From positions 1-63,759 of the forward strand of contig CANEVH010000019.1 of the NCBI GenBank assembly GCA_947442105.1: a stretch of 63,759 bases of DNA, in the 5' to 3' direction. Positions 26,331 to 35,869 of the stretch are shown piece by piece. The translations under genes and the position numbers were made by a program. The stretch comes from Comamonadaceae bacterium. Lineage in GTDB: Bacteria; Pseudomonadota; Gammaproteobacteria; Burkholderiales; Burkholderiaceae_C. Every line of letters begins with the position of its first letter. Position 1 is the stretch's first letter. The notes beneath the pieces are model-generated. The model did no database searches, was not told the DNA's origin, and saw only the letters and a program-made list of their open reading frames with translations.

Positions 26331-27094
26331 ACCAAAAACAACTGGAAACCTGGTCGCCCTGGGTGCTGCTGGTGGCAGTGGTGCTGCTGTGGCAGGCGAT
26401 ATGCAGCGTATTTGCGGTGTCTGAATTCATCTTCCCCAGCCCAGCGCGCATCTGGAGCCAGTTTTGGGAATACAAGGGCCTGATAGGCGGCCACGCTTGG
26501 CGCACGTTTTGGGTGACCATGGTGGGCTTTGGCATTGCCATCGTGGTGGGCGTGTTGCTGGGATTTGTGATTGGCAGCTCACGCCTGGCCTATGCGGCGG
26601 TCTATCCGCTGATGACGGCGTTCAACGCGCTGCCCAAGGCGGCGTTTGTGCCGATTTTGGTAGTGTGGTTTGGCATTGGCGCGGGGCCAGCCATATTGAC
26701 GGCGTTCTTGATCAGCTTCTTTCCCATCATGGTCAACATCGCCACCGGCCTGGCCACGCTGGAGCCGGAGCTAGAAGACGTGCTGCGCGTGCTAGGCGCA
26801 AAACGCTGGGACGTGCTGGTCAAAGTCGGCCTGCCGCGCTCCATGCCTTACTTTTACGGCTCTCTCAAGGTAGCCATCACGCTTGCCTTTGTGGGCACCA
26901 CGGTGTCCGAGATGACGGCGGCCAACGAAGGCATTGGCTACTTGCTGATTTCTGCGGGGTCAGCCATGCAAATGGGACTGGCCTTTGCCGGCTTGGTAGT
27001 GGTGGGCGCCATGGCCATGGGCATGTACGAGTTGTTCAGCTTTATCGAAAAGCGCACCACCGGTTGGGCGCACCGGGGATCGCAAGGCGGCTGA
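26327..27094 (+). CDS. ABC transporter permease (SsuC/TauC-like)
   Basis: 255 residues with about six membrane helices. The permease EAA-type loop (ELEDVLRVLGAKRWDVLVKV, then GLPRSMPYF) sits near residue 155 and contacts the ATPase. Translation is coupled to the ATPase gene by an ATGA overlap. The ligand is unknown. Confidence 0.92.
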   Translation: MNQKQLETWSPWVLLVAVVLLWQAICSVFAVSEFIFPSPARIWSQFWEYKGLIGGHAWRTFWVTMVGFGIAIVVGVLLGFVIGSSRLAYAAVYPLMTAFNALPKAAFVPILVVWFGIGAGPAILTAFLISFFPIMVNIATGLATLEPELEDVLRVLGAKRWDVLVKVGLPRSMPYFYGSLKVAITLAFVGTTVSEMTAANEGIGYLLISAGSAMQMGLAFAGLVVVGAMAMGMYELFSFIEKRTTGWAHRGSQGG

Positions 27095-27271
27095 CCAGCG
27101 GAAAAACGAAGCAGATACAAAGGAGGACCCAACTTAGGTTTTGGTACAAAAGTCTCGTAATCATGAATTCAAAGTTAAAAACATGACTTTTGCGAATATC
27201 ATTGTTCTGCAAAGAGACGCTATCTACCCATTCCCATACCCCTACGCCATAACGCTGCCGCTGAATCGCCC

Positions 27272-27949
27272 ATGGACACGCCCACCGAACAGCGCGCAGC
27301 AACACCTGGATTGGCCCTTGGCGTGGGCGACATTGCGTTCATCTTGCTCATGTGCGTGGTTCTGGTATCGGTCGTCTGGATCGGGATATTGAGCTATGAA
27401 GTGGCCATGAAAACCGAAGAGACCAAGCGAAACGGGGAAGCATTGGTCGCTTGGTTGAGCACGGCAGGCGCGCAACGTTTCGAGCCAGAATTTGAACTGT
27501 CCGCCTGTGCCGGTGGTCACCAGGTGGCCCAGCTTGGTGCTGCCGCCCAAGCCGAAGCAGCGCCAGCGCTGGATGAGTCCGCGCTGGGCCTGGCGCAGGA
27601 ACGTGGTGTGCAAGTCACACTGCTTGCGCAAGACAAGCCCCCGGCCAGAGCCGATGCCACCTGGGGCGGCTGTGTAGAAACAGTGATGGCGCTTCCCCAA
27701 TTCGCAACAATGCGCAACCCGTTTTCCGGCACGGCGCCGACATTTGTAACTGCGTGCAGAGCAGCGGACAAACGCTTACCGGGCAGCATATTGATCGAAA
27801 AACTGGTTGCCACACCCGCTGGATCAGCCCTGGCTTTTGTGAGTTCTCCATTGGCCCCAAGCGATAGCGTCGCAGAGAAAATGCAATTGCGAATTTCTAT
27901 ATGCGACAAAGGCTCTGACCTTGTCAAAATTGCCGAGTTCGATTTCTAA
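27272..27949 (+). CDS. Membrane-anchored protein of unknown function
   Basis: 225 residues. One membrane helix near residues 18-42 (DIAFILLMCVVLVSVVWIGI) is followed by a soluble, probably periplasmic domain with paired Cys (ELSACAGGHQ, GGCVETV, VTACRAAD, SICDKG). No family is recognised. It ends 8 bases before the ion channel start on the same strand, so the two may be an operon and the protein may be an accessory of the channel. Confidence 0.65.
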   Translation: MDTPTEQRAATPGLALGVGDIAFILLMCVVLVSVVWIGILSYEVAMKTEETKRNGEALVAWLSTAGAQRFEPEFELSACAGGHQVAQLGAAAQAEAAPALDESALGLAQERGVQVTLLAQDKPPARADATWGGCVETVMALPQFATMRNPFSGTAPTFVTACRAADKRLPGSILIEKLVATPAGSALAFVSSPLAPSDSVAEKMQLRISICDKGSDLVKIAEFDF

Positions 27950-27956
27950 GCTTGGC

Positions 27957-29600
27957 ATGCAAAACAAAATTTATATCTCGCTGAAAGAAATCGACGCCAA
28001 GACACTGTTGGGCAAGGAAAGCGAGCGGGCCCATATTGCCAACGATTTACCGCTGCGCCAGTGGCTGTACGCATGGCTGCTCAATCCGAAGATTGCGGGT
28101 AATTTGCAAAAGACAGTGGACAAGTGGATAGGCTTGTTGATCGTCTTGAACCTGGGCGTCATGCTCTTCGAGCACGTGCCCGCAGTTTTTGAGCCCTACA
28201 AACATTGGTTTCATGGCTTTGACGTATTTTCTGTGGCGGTATTCACCGTGGAATATCTGCTGCGTTTTTATCTCGCCCCCGAAGACGAAGAATTTAAAGC
28301 TAAGAAATTTTCCCGACTCGCCTTTGTCTCTAGCCCTTTTGCCATTATTGACTTGTTGGCCATAGCGCCGTTTTACCTGCAAGCGATTATTCCGGTAGAT
28401 TTGCGGGTGCTGCGGTTTTTGCGCTTGTTGCGGATGCTCAAACTGTTTCGCATTGTTATTCCAGCCTACCAACAGTTTGTTGTTGCAAACGCTGGGCGCA
28501 GTTTTCGGCAACGCGTCCACGCCCTGGTATTTGTCAGTCCGTATGGCGGCAAGATGCAAGAGCTTTTTGACGCATTCATTGGCGTGTTTGTGATGGTATC
28601 GGTGATGGCCGTCATTATGGAGTCGGTGCACAGCGTGTCGTACCTGCTCAATCCAGAGTTTGCTATTTTGGATGCAGTGGCTGTTGGCATATTTACCCTG
28701 GAATACTGCATGCGCCTGTACTCTTGCGTAGAGGAGCCGGGGTTCAAACACGCCATTTCAGGCCGCCTCAAGCAAGCGACCGTACCAGCGACCATTATCG
28801 ATTTATTAGCGATAGTGCCGTTTTTCTTGGAAGTGTTTTTGCACCATTTGCTCGATTTGCGCTTCTTGCGGGTGTTTCGCTTGTCGCGCTTGCTCAAGCT
28901 CACGCGCGGTAACGACGCAAGCGCAATATTGGCCAAAGTCATCAAGCGCGAGTGGCCGGTCATTAGCGCGGCGGCTTTCATCATGATTTTGTTGGTGGTA
29001 TTGACCGCATCGCTGGGTTACTTGTTCGAGCACGACGCCCAACCCGACAAATTTGAAAACATTCCCACCGCCATCTACTGGGCGGTTGTGACGCTGGCGT
29101 CCGTGGGCTACGGCGACATATCGCCCATCACCGTTCCGGGCCGGTTCATGACGGTGGTGCTGGCGTTCATAGGCATCGGCATCTTCGCGATTCCTGCGGC
29201 TTTGCTCTCGTCGGCTTTCAGCGACGAACTCGTCAAACAGCGTGAGGCCCTTAAACGCGAACTGTATGAAATGATGAAAGACGGTCAGATCGACGCGGAA
29301 GAAGTGCAAATCATCCGCACGGAGGCCAAACGGCTCCACCTGAGTGAGGAAGAGGTCAACGCGCTGATTTCGCAAATTCAGCAAAAGATGGAAAACGAGG
29401 CCAATTTCAGCCAACTTTCGATCCACAAGATTGCCGAACGGCCGGAGTTTGCGGTGGAGCATTACAAGTCGCTCCTAGGTCAAATTCGGCAGCTGTCCCT
29501 ACTTACTGACAAGGCGCAGTTCCAGGCAATCGCTTGCGAGCAAAAAGGCCTGTCTGAGCGCGAATGGTCGCTTTGGCAGCAAATTCGGGGACCGCATTAG
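27957..29600 (+). CDS. Potassium channel with two voltage-sensor domains
   Basis: 547 residues. A first four-helix voltage-sensor-like domain (S4-like RVLRFLRLLRMLKLFRIV, about residue 145) has no pore after it. A second voltage sensor (S4-like DLRFLRVFRLSRLLKLTRG) is followed by a complete pore with filter ASVGYGD near 380 and S6. A helical, charged cytoplasmic C-terminus follows (REALKRELYEMMKDGQIDAE). ATG 27957 is preferred over a TTG at 27921 that would overlap the upstream gene. Bacterial Kv channels normally have one sensor per subunit. Confidence 0.85.
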   Translation: MQNKIYISLKEIDAKTLLGKESERAHIANDLPLRQWLYAWLLNPKIAGNLQKTVDKWIGLLIVLNLGVMLFEHVPAVFEPYKHWFHGFDVFSVAVFTVEYLLRFYLAPEDEEFKAKKFSRLAFVSSPFAIIDLLAIAPFYLQAIIPVDLRVLRFLRLLRMLKLFRIVIPAYQQFVVANAGRSFRQRVHALVFVSPYGGKMQELFDAFIGVFVMVSVMAVIMESVHSVSYLLNPEFAILDAVAVGIFTLEYCMRLYSCVEEPGFKHAISGRLKQATVPATIIDLLAIVPFFLEVFLHHLLDLRFLRVFRLSRLLKLTRGNDASAILAKVIKREWPVISAAAFIMILLVVLTASLGYLFEHDAQPDKFENIPTAIYWAVVTLASVGYGDISPITVPGRFMTVVLAFIGIGIFAIPAALLSSAFSDELVKQREALKRELYEMMKDGQIDAEEVQIIRTEAKRLHLSEEEVNALISQIQQKMENEANFSQLSIHKIAERPEFAVEHYKSLLGQIRQLSLLTDKAQFQAIACEQKGLSEREWSLWQQIRGPH

Positions 29601-29629
29601 CGCCATTATTCAGCGAACTACAGCGGCGC

Positions 29630-30733
29630 TTAGGCCCGCGCGTCGCCCCAGCGCAGCTGGGTATGGTCGTCGCCACGGTACATGGTGTCTCCATGGCGGT
29701 CCACGCAATAGTGGCGCGAGACAATCATTTCGTTGAAATGCATGTCGGCGGCAATGCGGGTGTATTCAAACAAGACGCTGCGCGTAATGCGCGCGCCCGA
29801 ACGGATCACGCTGCCGTTGCCAATCCAAGCTGGGCCCGTGATGCTTGCCCCCGCCTCAATGCGAACGCTAGAACCGATGTACACCGGCCCTTCAATCTTG
29901 ACGCGGTCCCAGTCAATCGAGGTGTTCAAACCCACCCACACCCCAGGGCGGACTTGTTTGCCCGGCATGCGCATGTCCGCCACTTCACCCTTGAGCACAC
30001 GTTGCAGCACCGACCAGTAATCGCTCACGCGGCCAATATCTATCCAGTTGAACGGCCGGTTCTGCACAAAAAAGGGCAGTTGATGGGCCACCAGTTGGGG
30101 AAACAGCTCGGCGCCAATGTCGTAAACCCGACCGGGCGGCACCAGGTCAAGGACTTGGGGCTCAAAGATATAGACGCCGGTACTGGCGAGCGTGGACTTG
30201 GCGTCTTGGGGCAGGGGCTTTTCTTGGAAGGATTCGATGCGTCCATCGGCGGCGGCCAACACCACGCCATAAGAGCTGACTTCGGCCAAGGGCACGTCCA
30301 AGGCCACCAAACTCGCGACCGCGCCTTTAGCATGGTGCTCGGCAATCGCGGCGGTAATGTCGAGGTCAATCAGCGCATCACCGCACAGCACCAGCGTCGT
30401 TTCATCAAAAAAGCCGCTGAAATCTTGGATTCGGCGCATGCCGCCGGCTGAGCCCATGGGTCGCGGTGCAACGTCACCGTGGTCACGCACGCCCTCGTAG
30501 GAATAACCAATCTCGACGCCCCAACGGCTGCCATCACCGAAATACTCTTCAATTTTTTGGTGGTGGTAGGCCACGTTCACCATGATTTCCGTAATACCGT
30601 GGCGCGCCAAGTGCTCGATCAGGTATTCCATCACCGGCTTGCCCAGAATGGGCACCATGGGCTTGGGCAGGTCCCGTGTCAAAGGGCGTACTCTTGTGCC
30701 CTGCCCCGCCGCCAAAATCATTCCTTTTGCCAT
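29630..30733 (-). CDS. Sugar-phosphate nucleotidyltransferase
   Basis: 367 residues. The nucleotidyltransferase signature GMILAAGQGTRVRPLTRDLP is at the N-terminus, with the Mg-binding VLCGDALIDLD near 110 and QEKPLP near 170. The C-terminus is a left-handed beta-helix (PVYIGSSVRIEAGASITG; GNGSVIRSGARI). It activates a hexose-1-phosphate, possibly mannose-1-phosphate with GTP, for polysaccharide synthesis. It lies tail-to-tail with the channel. Confidence 0.85.
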   Translation of the reverse strand: MAKGMILAAGQGTRVRPLTRDLPKPMVPILGKPVMEYLIEHLARHGITEIMVNVAYHHQKIEEYFGDGSRWGVEIGYSYEGVRDHGDVAPRPMGSAGGMRRIQDFSGFFDETTLVLCGDALIDLDITAAIAEHHAKGAVASLVALDVPLAEVSSYGVVLAAADGRIESFQEKPLPQDAKSTLASTGVYIFEPQVLDLVPPGRVYDIGAELFPQLVAHQLPFFVQNRPFNWIDIGRVSDYWSVLQRVLKGEVADMRMPGKQVRPGVWVGLNTSIDWDRVKIEGPVYIGSSVRIEAGASITGPAWIGNGSVIRSGARITRSVLFEYTRIAADMHFNEMIVSRHYCVDRHGDTMYRGDDHTQLRWGDARA

Positions 30734-30844
30734 TGCGCTGGTCGCTTTCAAAGTTGCGTCTAAAACCGAAGCGGCTCATCCAGCGCCACCTCAATGGGCC
30801 ATCAGTTTATCCGTCTCATTTGACGGACCTGTGCAATCTGTGGA

Positions 30845-31195
30845 TCAGTTCGCGGGTATCTGCGCTGCGCCGGAAGCAGGCGCCGCCGGGGCGCTGGCCA
30901 CCGGCGCTGGTGCGGCAACCGTGGCGTCCTGCAATACGCTAGAGCTGCCCGTGGGGCGCAAATTACCAAAATACGCGAGTGCCAAGGTGCAGACAAAAAA
31001 CACGGTGGCGCAGACTGCCGTGGTGCGGGACAGGAAGTTGGCACTGCCGCTGGCGCCAAACAGACTGCCCGAGCCGCCGCTGCCAAAAGCCGCGCCCATG
31101 TCCGCGCCCTTGCCGTGCTGCACCAAAATCAAGCCAATCATGGCAATGGCCGCCAGCATCTGCACCGTCAAAATAATCGTAACCAAGTAGCTCAT
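30845..31195 (-). CDS. secG: Preprotein translocase subunit SecG
   Basis: 116 residues with two membrane helices flanking the conserved GLILVQHGKGADMGAAFG loop and the GSGSLFGASGSANFLSRTTA stretch. The Ala/Pro-rich tail is common in betaproteobacteria. It assists SecYE in protein export. It follows tpiA by 37 bases on the same strand. Confidence 0.95.
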   Translation of the reverse strand: MSYLVTIILTVQMLAAIAMIGLILVQHGKGADMGAAFGSGGSGSLFGASGSANFLSRTTAVCATVFFVCTLALAYFGNLRPTGSSSVLQDATVAAPAPVASAPAAPASGAAQIPAN

Positions 31196-31232
31196 CTGTT
31201 AACTCCTAAAAGGGGAAATACTGCGCAAGGCC

Positions 31233-31973
31233 TTAGCCGGCCGCCGCAACAATGGATAAAAAGGCCGCAGCCTGCAATGCAGCGCCTCCGATCAGGCCGC
31301 CGTCAATGTCCGGCTGCGCCAGCAAGCCTGCCGCATTGCTAGCATTCATGCTGCCACCGTACAAAATACGCACCCGGTCGGCATGCTGGCTGGCGGCCTG
31401 CAACTGCGTGCGCAGCACATGGTGCACCTGCTGCGCTTGCTGCGGGCTGGCGGTGTTGCCAGTGCCCACCGCCCACACGGGCTCATAGGCCAGCACGATT
31501 TCGCTGATGCAATGGCCGTTGGTGTGCACCACGGCGGCGAGTTGGCGCTTGACGACCTCTTCTGTCAAACCCGCCTCGCGCTGCGCCAGCGTCTCACCCA
31601 CGCATACGATGGGAGTGATGCCGGCAGCCAGCGCGCGCTGCGCTTTGAGGGCGACGGTGGCATCACTTTCCTGGTGGTAGTGGCGCCGCTCCGAGTGGCC
31701 GACGATGCAGTAGCGCACAGCGAAGTCTTTGAGCATGGCGGCAGAAACCTCGCCAGTGAACGCGCCCGCTTCGTGCGTGGAAACGTCTTGCGCACCCAGA
31801 TTCAGACGGTTGCCATGGACCAGAGCTTGCACCTGCGCTAAGTAGACCGGTGGCACGCACACCGCCACATCGCAAGCCCAGCCGCTTGCATCCATCAGCA
31901 GCGCCTGCACCAAGGGGGCATTGGCCTCCAGGCTGCCGTTCATCTTCCAGTTGCCCGCAATCAGCTTTTTCAT
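31233..31973 (-). CDS. tpiA: Triose-phosphate isomerase
   Basis: 246 residues. Catalytic Lys in AGNWKMNG, His in IVGHSERR, Glu in [11 protein letters not shown] and phosphate-binding [10 protein letters not shown] are all present. It interconverts dihydroxyacetone phosphate and glyceraldehyde 3-phosphate. ATG 31973 overlaps the stop of the quinone reductase gene as ATGA. Confidence 0.96.
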   Translation of the reverse strand: MKKLIAGNWKMNGSLEANAPLVQALLMDASGWACDVAVCVPPVYLAQVQALVHGNRLNLGAQDVSTHEAGAFTGEVSAAMLKDFAVRYCIVGHSERRHYHQESDATVALKAQRALAAGITPIVCVGETLAQREAGLTEEVVKRQLAAVVHTNGHCISEIVLAYEPVWAVGTGNTASPQQAQQVHHVLRTQLQAASQHADRVRILYGGSMNASNAAGLLAQPDIDGGLIGGAALQAAAFLSIVAAAG

Positions 31974-32965
31974 GCCTGCTTCCAATCCAGAACAATCTTG
32001 CCTATGTGCTCGCTGGCTTGCATGGCGGCGTGCGCCTTTGCGGCCTGTGCTGCGGGAAACACCGCGTGCACCACCGGCTTGATGCGCCCATCGGCCAGCA
32101 GCGGCCAAACCTGGCGCAGCAGCGCCTGGGCAATCGCCGCCTTAAAGGCCACCGGGCGCACGCGCAGGGTCGAACCGGTCACGGTCAAGCGCTTGCGCAT
32201 CACCAAGCCCGCGTTCACCTCGGCTTGCACGCCGCCTTGCACGGCAATGATGACCAAGCGGCCGTCTTCGGCCAGGCAATTGAGTTCTTTGGCCACGTAA
32301 GCACCGGCCACCATGTCCAGCACCACGTCCACGCCCCGGCCTTGCGTGAGACGTAGCACCTCGGCTTCAAAGTCGTGGGTTTTGTAGTTGATCGCGTGGT
32401 CCGCACCCAGCGCTACACAGGCGGCGCATTTTGCGTCGCTGCCTCCCGTCACGATCACGGTCGCGCCAAACGCTTTGGCAAGCTGAATGGCAGTGACGCC
32501 AATGCCGCTGGAGCCCCCTTGCACCAGCAAAGTCTCGCCCGGCTGCAAACGCCCCCGGTCAAACACATTGCTCCACACCGTGAAAAAGGTCTCGGGCAGG
32601 CCCGCCGCCTCTATGTCCGTCCAACCCTGCGGAACGGGCAAGCACTGGGCCACCGGCGCCACACAGAGTTCGGCATAGCCGCCGCCCGCCACCAAAGCGC
32701 ACACCCGATCGCCCACCTTTAAATGGGCGACGGCCAGTGCCTGCGCGTCGCCGGAGACGATCACACCGGCCACTTCCAGTCCCGGAATGTCCGATGCGTC
32801 GGCAGGCGCGGGGTACAGGCCCATGCGCTGCAACACATCGGGCCGGTTGATACCGCTGGCGCTGACCTTTATCAGCAGCTCGCCCATCCCGGCAACCGGC
32901 GCGGGACGTTCGGCCACACGCAGCACCTCGGGGGCACCAAAGGAGGAAATTTCAATGGCTTTCAT
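31970..32965 (-). CDS. NAD(P)H-quinone oxidoreductase, zinc-independent MDR family
   Basis: 331 residues of the medium-chain reductase superfamily. [18 protein letters not shown] lies at the N-terminus and the nucleotide-binding motif [20 protein letters not shown] near residue 150. It resembles the PIG3/TP53I3-like quinone oxidoreductases. A strong GGAGG precedes the ATG. It lies between pnp and tpiA, as in related betaproteobacteria. Confidence 0.9.
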   Translation of the reverse strand: MKAIEISSFGAPEVLRVAERPAPVAGMGELLIKVSASGINRPDVLQRMGLYPAPADASDIPGLEVAGVIVSGDAQALAVAHLKVGDRVCALVAGGGYAELCVAPVAQCLPVPQGWTDIEAAGLPETFFTVWSNVFDRGRLQPGETLLVQGGSSGIGVTAIQLAKAFGATVIVTGGSDAKCAACVALGADHAINYKTHDFEAEVLRLTQGRGVDVVLDMVAGAYVAKELNCLAEDGRLVIIAVQGGVQAEVNAGLVMRKRLTVTGSTLRVRPVAFKAAIAQALLRQVWPLLADGRIKPVVHAVFPAAQAAKAHAAMQASEHIGKIVLDWKQA

Positions 32966-32977
32966 AGGCTTCCATAC

Positions 32978-33018
32978 AAAAACGCACGCTTTTGGATTGC
33001 GCCAGCGTGCGTTTTTTC
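32978..33018 (-). terminator. Rho-independent terminator after pnp
   Basis: Arms aacgcacgc (32982-32990) and gcgtgcgtt (33006-33014) form a 9-bp stem, flanked by A-runs and T-runs on both sides. It can act for pnp on the minus strand and looks bidirectional. Confidence 0.85.
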
Positions 33019-33035
33019 AGTGGCTCAAGCGCAAT

Positions 33036-35165
33036 TTATGCGTGGTCGCCGTGGCCGTTGCCTCCGTGTGAAGGACGATCCAACAGCGCCTTCATGGACA
33101 GCTTGATACGGCCTTTTTCATCGGTTTCCAGCACTTTGACCTTGACGATCTGGCCTTCGGTCAGGTAGTCGGTGACCTTTTCCACACGGTCGTGCGAAAT
33201 TTGGCTGATGTGCAGCAAACCGTCTTTGCCAGGCATGAGGTTGACCAGCGCGCCGAAGTCCAAAATCTTGGTGATCGGGCCTTCGTAGGTCTTGCCAATT
33301 TCCACTTCGGCGGTGATTTGCTCGATGCGCCGCTTGGCTTCTTCGGCCTTGGCCGGGTCGCTCGACGCAATGGTGATGGTGCCGTCTTCCTCGATGTTGA
33401 TCTGCGTGCCGGTTTCTTCGGTCAGCGCGCGGATGACGGCGCCGCCCTTGCCGATCACGTCGCGGATCTTCTCGGGGTTGATTTTCATGGTGAACAGGCG
33501 GGGCGCGAAGTTGGACACTTCGGTCTTGGCCTCAGCCATGGCTTCTTGCATCTTGCCCAGAATGTGCATGCGCGCTTCTTTGGCCTGGGCCAGCGCCACT
33601 TGCATGATTTCTTTGGTAATGCCCTGGATTTTGATGTCCATTTGCAGGGCGGTAATGCCGTTGGTGGTACCGGCCACTTTGAAGTCCATGTCGCCTAGGT
33701 GGTCTTCGTCACCCAGGATGTCGGTCAGCACCGCAAAGCGGTTGTCTTCCTTGATCAGGCCCATGGCGATACCAGCCACGTGCGCTTTCATGGGCACACC
33801 TGCGTCCATCAGGGACAGGCAGCCGCCGCAGACCGAAGCCATCGACGAGGAGCCATTGGACTCGGTGATCTCCGACACCACACGCATGGTGTAAGGGAAG
33901 TCTTCCTTGGAAGGCAAGCAGGCGACCAGCGCGCGCTTGGCCAGACGGCCGTGGCCAATTTCGCGGCGTTTTGGCGTACCCACGCGACCGGTTTCGCCTG
34001 TTGCAAACGGAGGCATGTTGTAGTGCAGCATGAAACGGTCTTCGTAATCGCCGCTCAAGGCGTCAATCCGCTGCGCGTCGCGCTCGGTGCCCAGGGTGGT
34101 AACGACCAGTGCCTGAGTTTCGCCGCGTGTGAACAGGGCAGAACCGTGGGTGCGGGGCAGCACGCCATTGCGGATTTCGATGGCGCGCACGGTGCGGGTG
34201 TCGCGTCCGTCGATGCGGGGCTCACCCGCCAGAATTTGGCTGCGCACGATCTTGGCTTCGATTTCGAACAACAGGCCTTCGACGGCCACGCTGTCAAACG
34301 CTGCGCCTTCGGCCTTGAGGGCCGACATCACATCGGAGTACGCGCTGCGGCACGCCTGGGTGCGCGCTTGCTTGTTGCGGATTTGGTAGGCGGCAACCAG
34401 CTTGTCCTTGGCCAGCACGTCGATCTTGGCGATCAGCGCTTCGTCCTTGGCCGGGGCTTTCCAGTCCCACAGCGGCTTGCCAGCGTCACGCACCAGGTCG
34501 TGGATGGCGTTGACCGCAATATTGCCTTGCTCGTGACCGAATACGACGGCGCCGAGCATGATTTCTTCGGACAGTTGCTGCGCCTCGGACTCCACCATCA
34601 GCACGGCGGCTTCGGTACCGGCCACCACCAGGTCAAGAATGGAATCCTTGCGCTGGGTCTGGCCGGGGTTGAGCACATAGGCGCCGTTGACGTAACCCAC
34701 GCGGGCCGCGCCAATGGGGCCATTGAAGGGCACGCCGCTCACTGACAGGGCTGCGCTCACTGCGATCAGGGCAGCGATGTCGGCATCCACTTCCGGGTTG
34801 AGCGACACGGTATGCACCACCACGTGCACTTCGTTGAAGAAGCCTTCGGGGAACAAGGGGCGAATCGGGCGGTCGATCAGGCGGCTGGTCAGCGTCTCAA
34901 ATTCGCTGGGGCGGCCTTCGCGCTTGAAGAAGCTGCCGGGGATCTTGCCTGCGGCGTAGCTTTTCTCCAGGTAATCCACCGTCAGGGGGAAGAAGTCTTG
35001 GCCCGCTTTGCCTTCGGTCTTGGCGACCACGGTCGCCAAGACCACGGTGCCGTCCATATCCAACAGCACGGCGCCGGTGGACTGGCGGGCGATTTCGCCG
35101 GTTTCCATGGTGACCGTGTGCTGGCCCCATTGGAAGGTTTTGCTTACTTTTTTGAACATTGTCAT
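33036..35165 (-). CDS. pnp: Polyribonucleotide nucleotidyltransferase
   Basis: 709 residues. Two RNase PH domains ([20 protein letters not shown] and, later, [20 protein letters not shown]) are followed by a KH domain ([20 protein letters not shown]) and an S1 domain ([20 protein letters not shown]). It degrades mRNA 3' to 5' in the degradosome. It follows rpsO on the same strand, as is usual. Confidence 0.97.
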   Translation of the reverse strand: MTMFKKVSKTFQWGQHTVTMETGEIARQSTGAVLLDMDGTVVLATVVAKTEGKAGQDFFPLTVDYLEKSYAAGKIPGSFFKREGRPSEFETLTSRLIDRPIRPLFPEGFFNEVHVVVHTVSLNPEVDADIAALIAVSAALSVSGVPFNGPIGAARVGYVNGAYVLNPGQTQRKDSILDLVVAGTEAAVLMVESEAQQLSEEIMLGAVVFGHEQGNIAVNAIHDLVRDAGKPLWDWKAPAKDEALIAKIDVLAKDKLVAAYQIRNKQARTQACRSAYSDVMSALKAEGAAFDSVAVEGLLFEIEAKIVRSQILAGEPRIDGRDTRTVRAIEIRNGVLPRTHGSALFTRGETQALVVTTLGTERDAQRIDALSGDYEDRFMLHYNMPPFATGETGRVGTPKRREIGHGRLAKRALVACLPSKEDFPYTMRVVSEITESNGSSSMASVCGGCLSLMDAGVPMKAHVAGIAMGLIKEDNRFAVLTDILGDEDHLGDMDFKVAGTTNGITALQMDIKIQGITKEIMQVALAQAKEARMHILGKMQEAMAEAKTEVSNFAPRLFTMKINPEKIRDVIGKGGAVIRALTEETGTQINIEEDGTITIASSDPAKAEEAKRRIEQITAEVEIGKTYEGPITKILDFGALVNLMPGKDGLLHISQISHDRVEKVTDYLTEGQIVKVKVLETDEKGRIKLSMKALLDRPSHGGNGHGDHA

Positions 35166-35342
35166 GGTGTGTCTCGGTTTGTCAGCGGGCCCACAAAGGC
35201 CCATCAGGAGTCATCGGGAGGTGCAGGCCACCTCGCCCAAGCCCGGATTCCGCTTCACAGTCCACGATGCCATTCCAGCGCCACTTGGCAAAAATTGCGC
35301 TGGAATGACACAGCTTCGTACTGTTTTAGCCGTCTCCGAAGT

Positions 35343-35376
35343 AAAAAACGCCTGAGCTAGTGACCTAACTCAGGCG
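35343..35376 (-). terminator. Rho-independent terminator between rpsO and pnp
   Basis: On the minus strand an 8-bp stem cgcctgag/ctcaggcg (35349-35356 with 35369-35376) is followed by six T. Partial read-through to pnp is expected. Confidence 0.88.
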
Positions 35377-35395
35377 CTTGTTCTGTGCCAGACGC

Positions 35396-35662
35396 TTATT
35401 TGCGCAGGCCCAATTTGGCGATCAATGCGGTGTAACGGTCCGCGTCTTTGCCCTTGAGGTAGTCGAGCAATTTACGGCGGCGGCTCACCATGCGCAACAG
35501 ACCCCGGCGACCATGGTGGTCTTTGGCGTGGGTCTTGAAGTGGGGGGTGAGTTCGTTGATACGGGCCGTCAACAGCGCGACTTGCACTTCGGGGCTACCG
35601 GTATCACCGGCTTGGCGGGCGTTGTCTTTGACAACTGCAGCTTTGATGCTGGATGCGATCAT
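35396..35662 (-). CDS. rpsO: 30S ribosomal protein S15
   Basis: 88 residues. The family motifs are seen in [36 protein letters not shown] and [11 protein letters not shown]. It binds 16S rRNA at the central domain junction. A plausible minus-strand -10 box (tagaat, in ttagaatgcc) lies about 150 bases upstream, near 35805-35815. Confidence 0.97.
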   Translation of the reverse strand: MIASSIKAAVVKDNARQAGDTGSPEVQVALLTARINELTPHFKTHAKDHHGRRGLLRMVSRRRKLLDYLKGKDADRYTALIAKLGLRK

Positions 35663-35869
35663 TTGTAAATTTCCTGATGAATGATTTGAACTTGCGATTG
35701 CGGCTGGAACTGCTGCAAACGTGCACATTGCCTAAAAAAACTGCGTCCAAACAGGGACAGAAACATGTTTCAGAGCCCCTGGGGCCATTTTTAGGCAAGC
35801 CTGGCATTCTAACCCACCGCAGTTTTGCGGCGCGCGGCGTGAATGCCTGGGTGAATTGGCCTGGGCGAA

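Noticed and set aside
30734..30844. tRNA-Leu next to secG
   Set aside because: No cloverleaf or anticodon arm could be drawn from this stretch.
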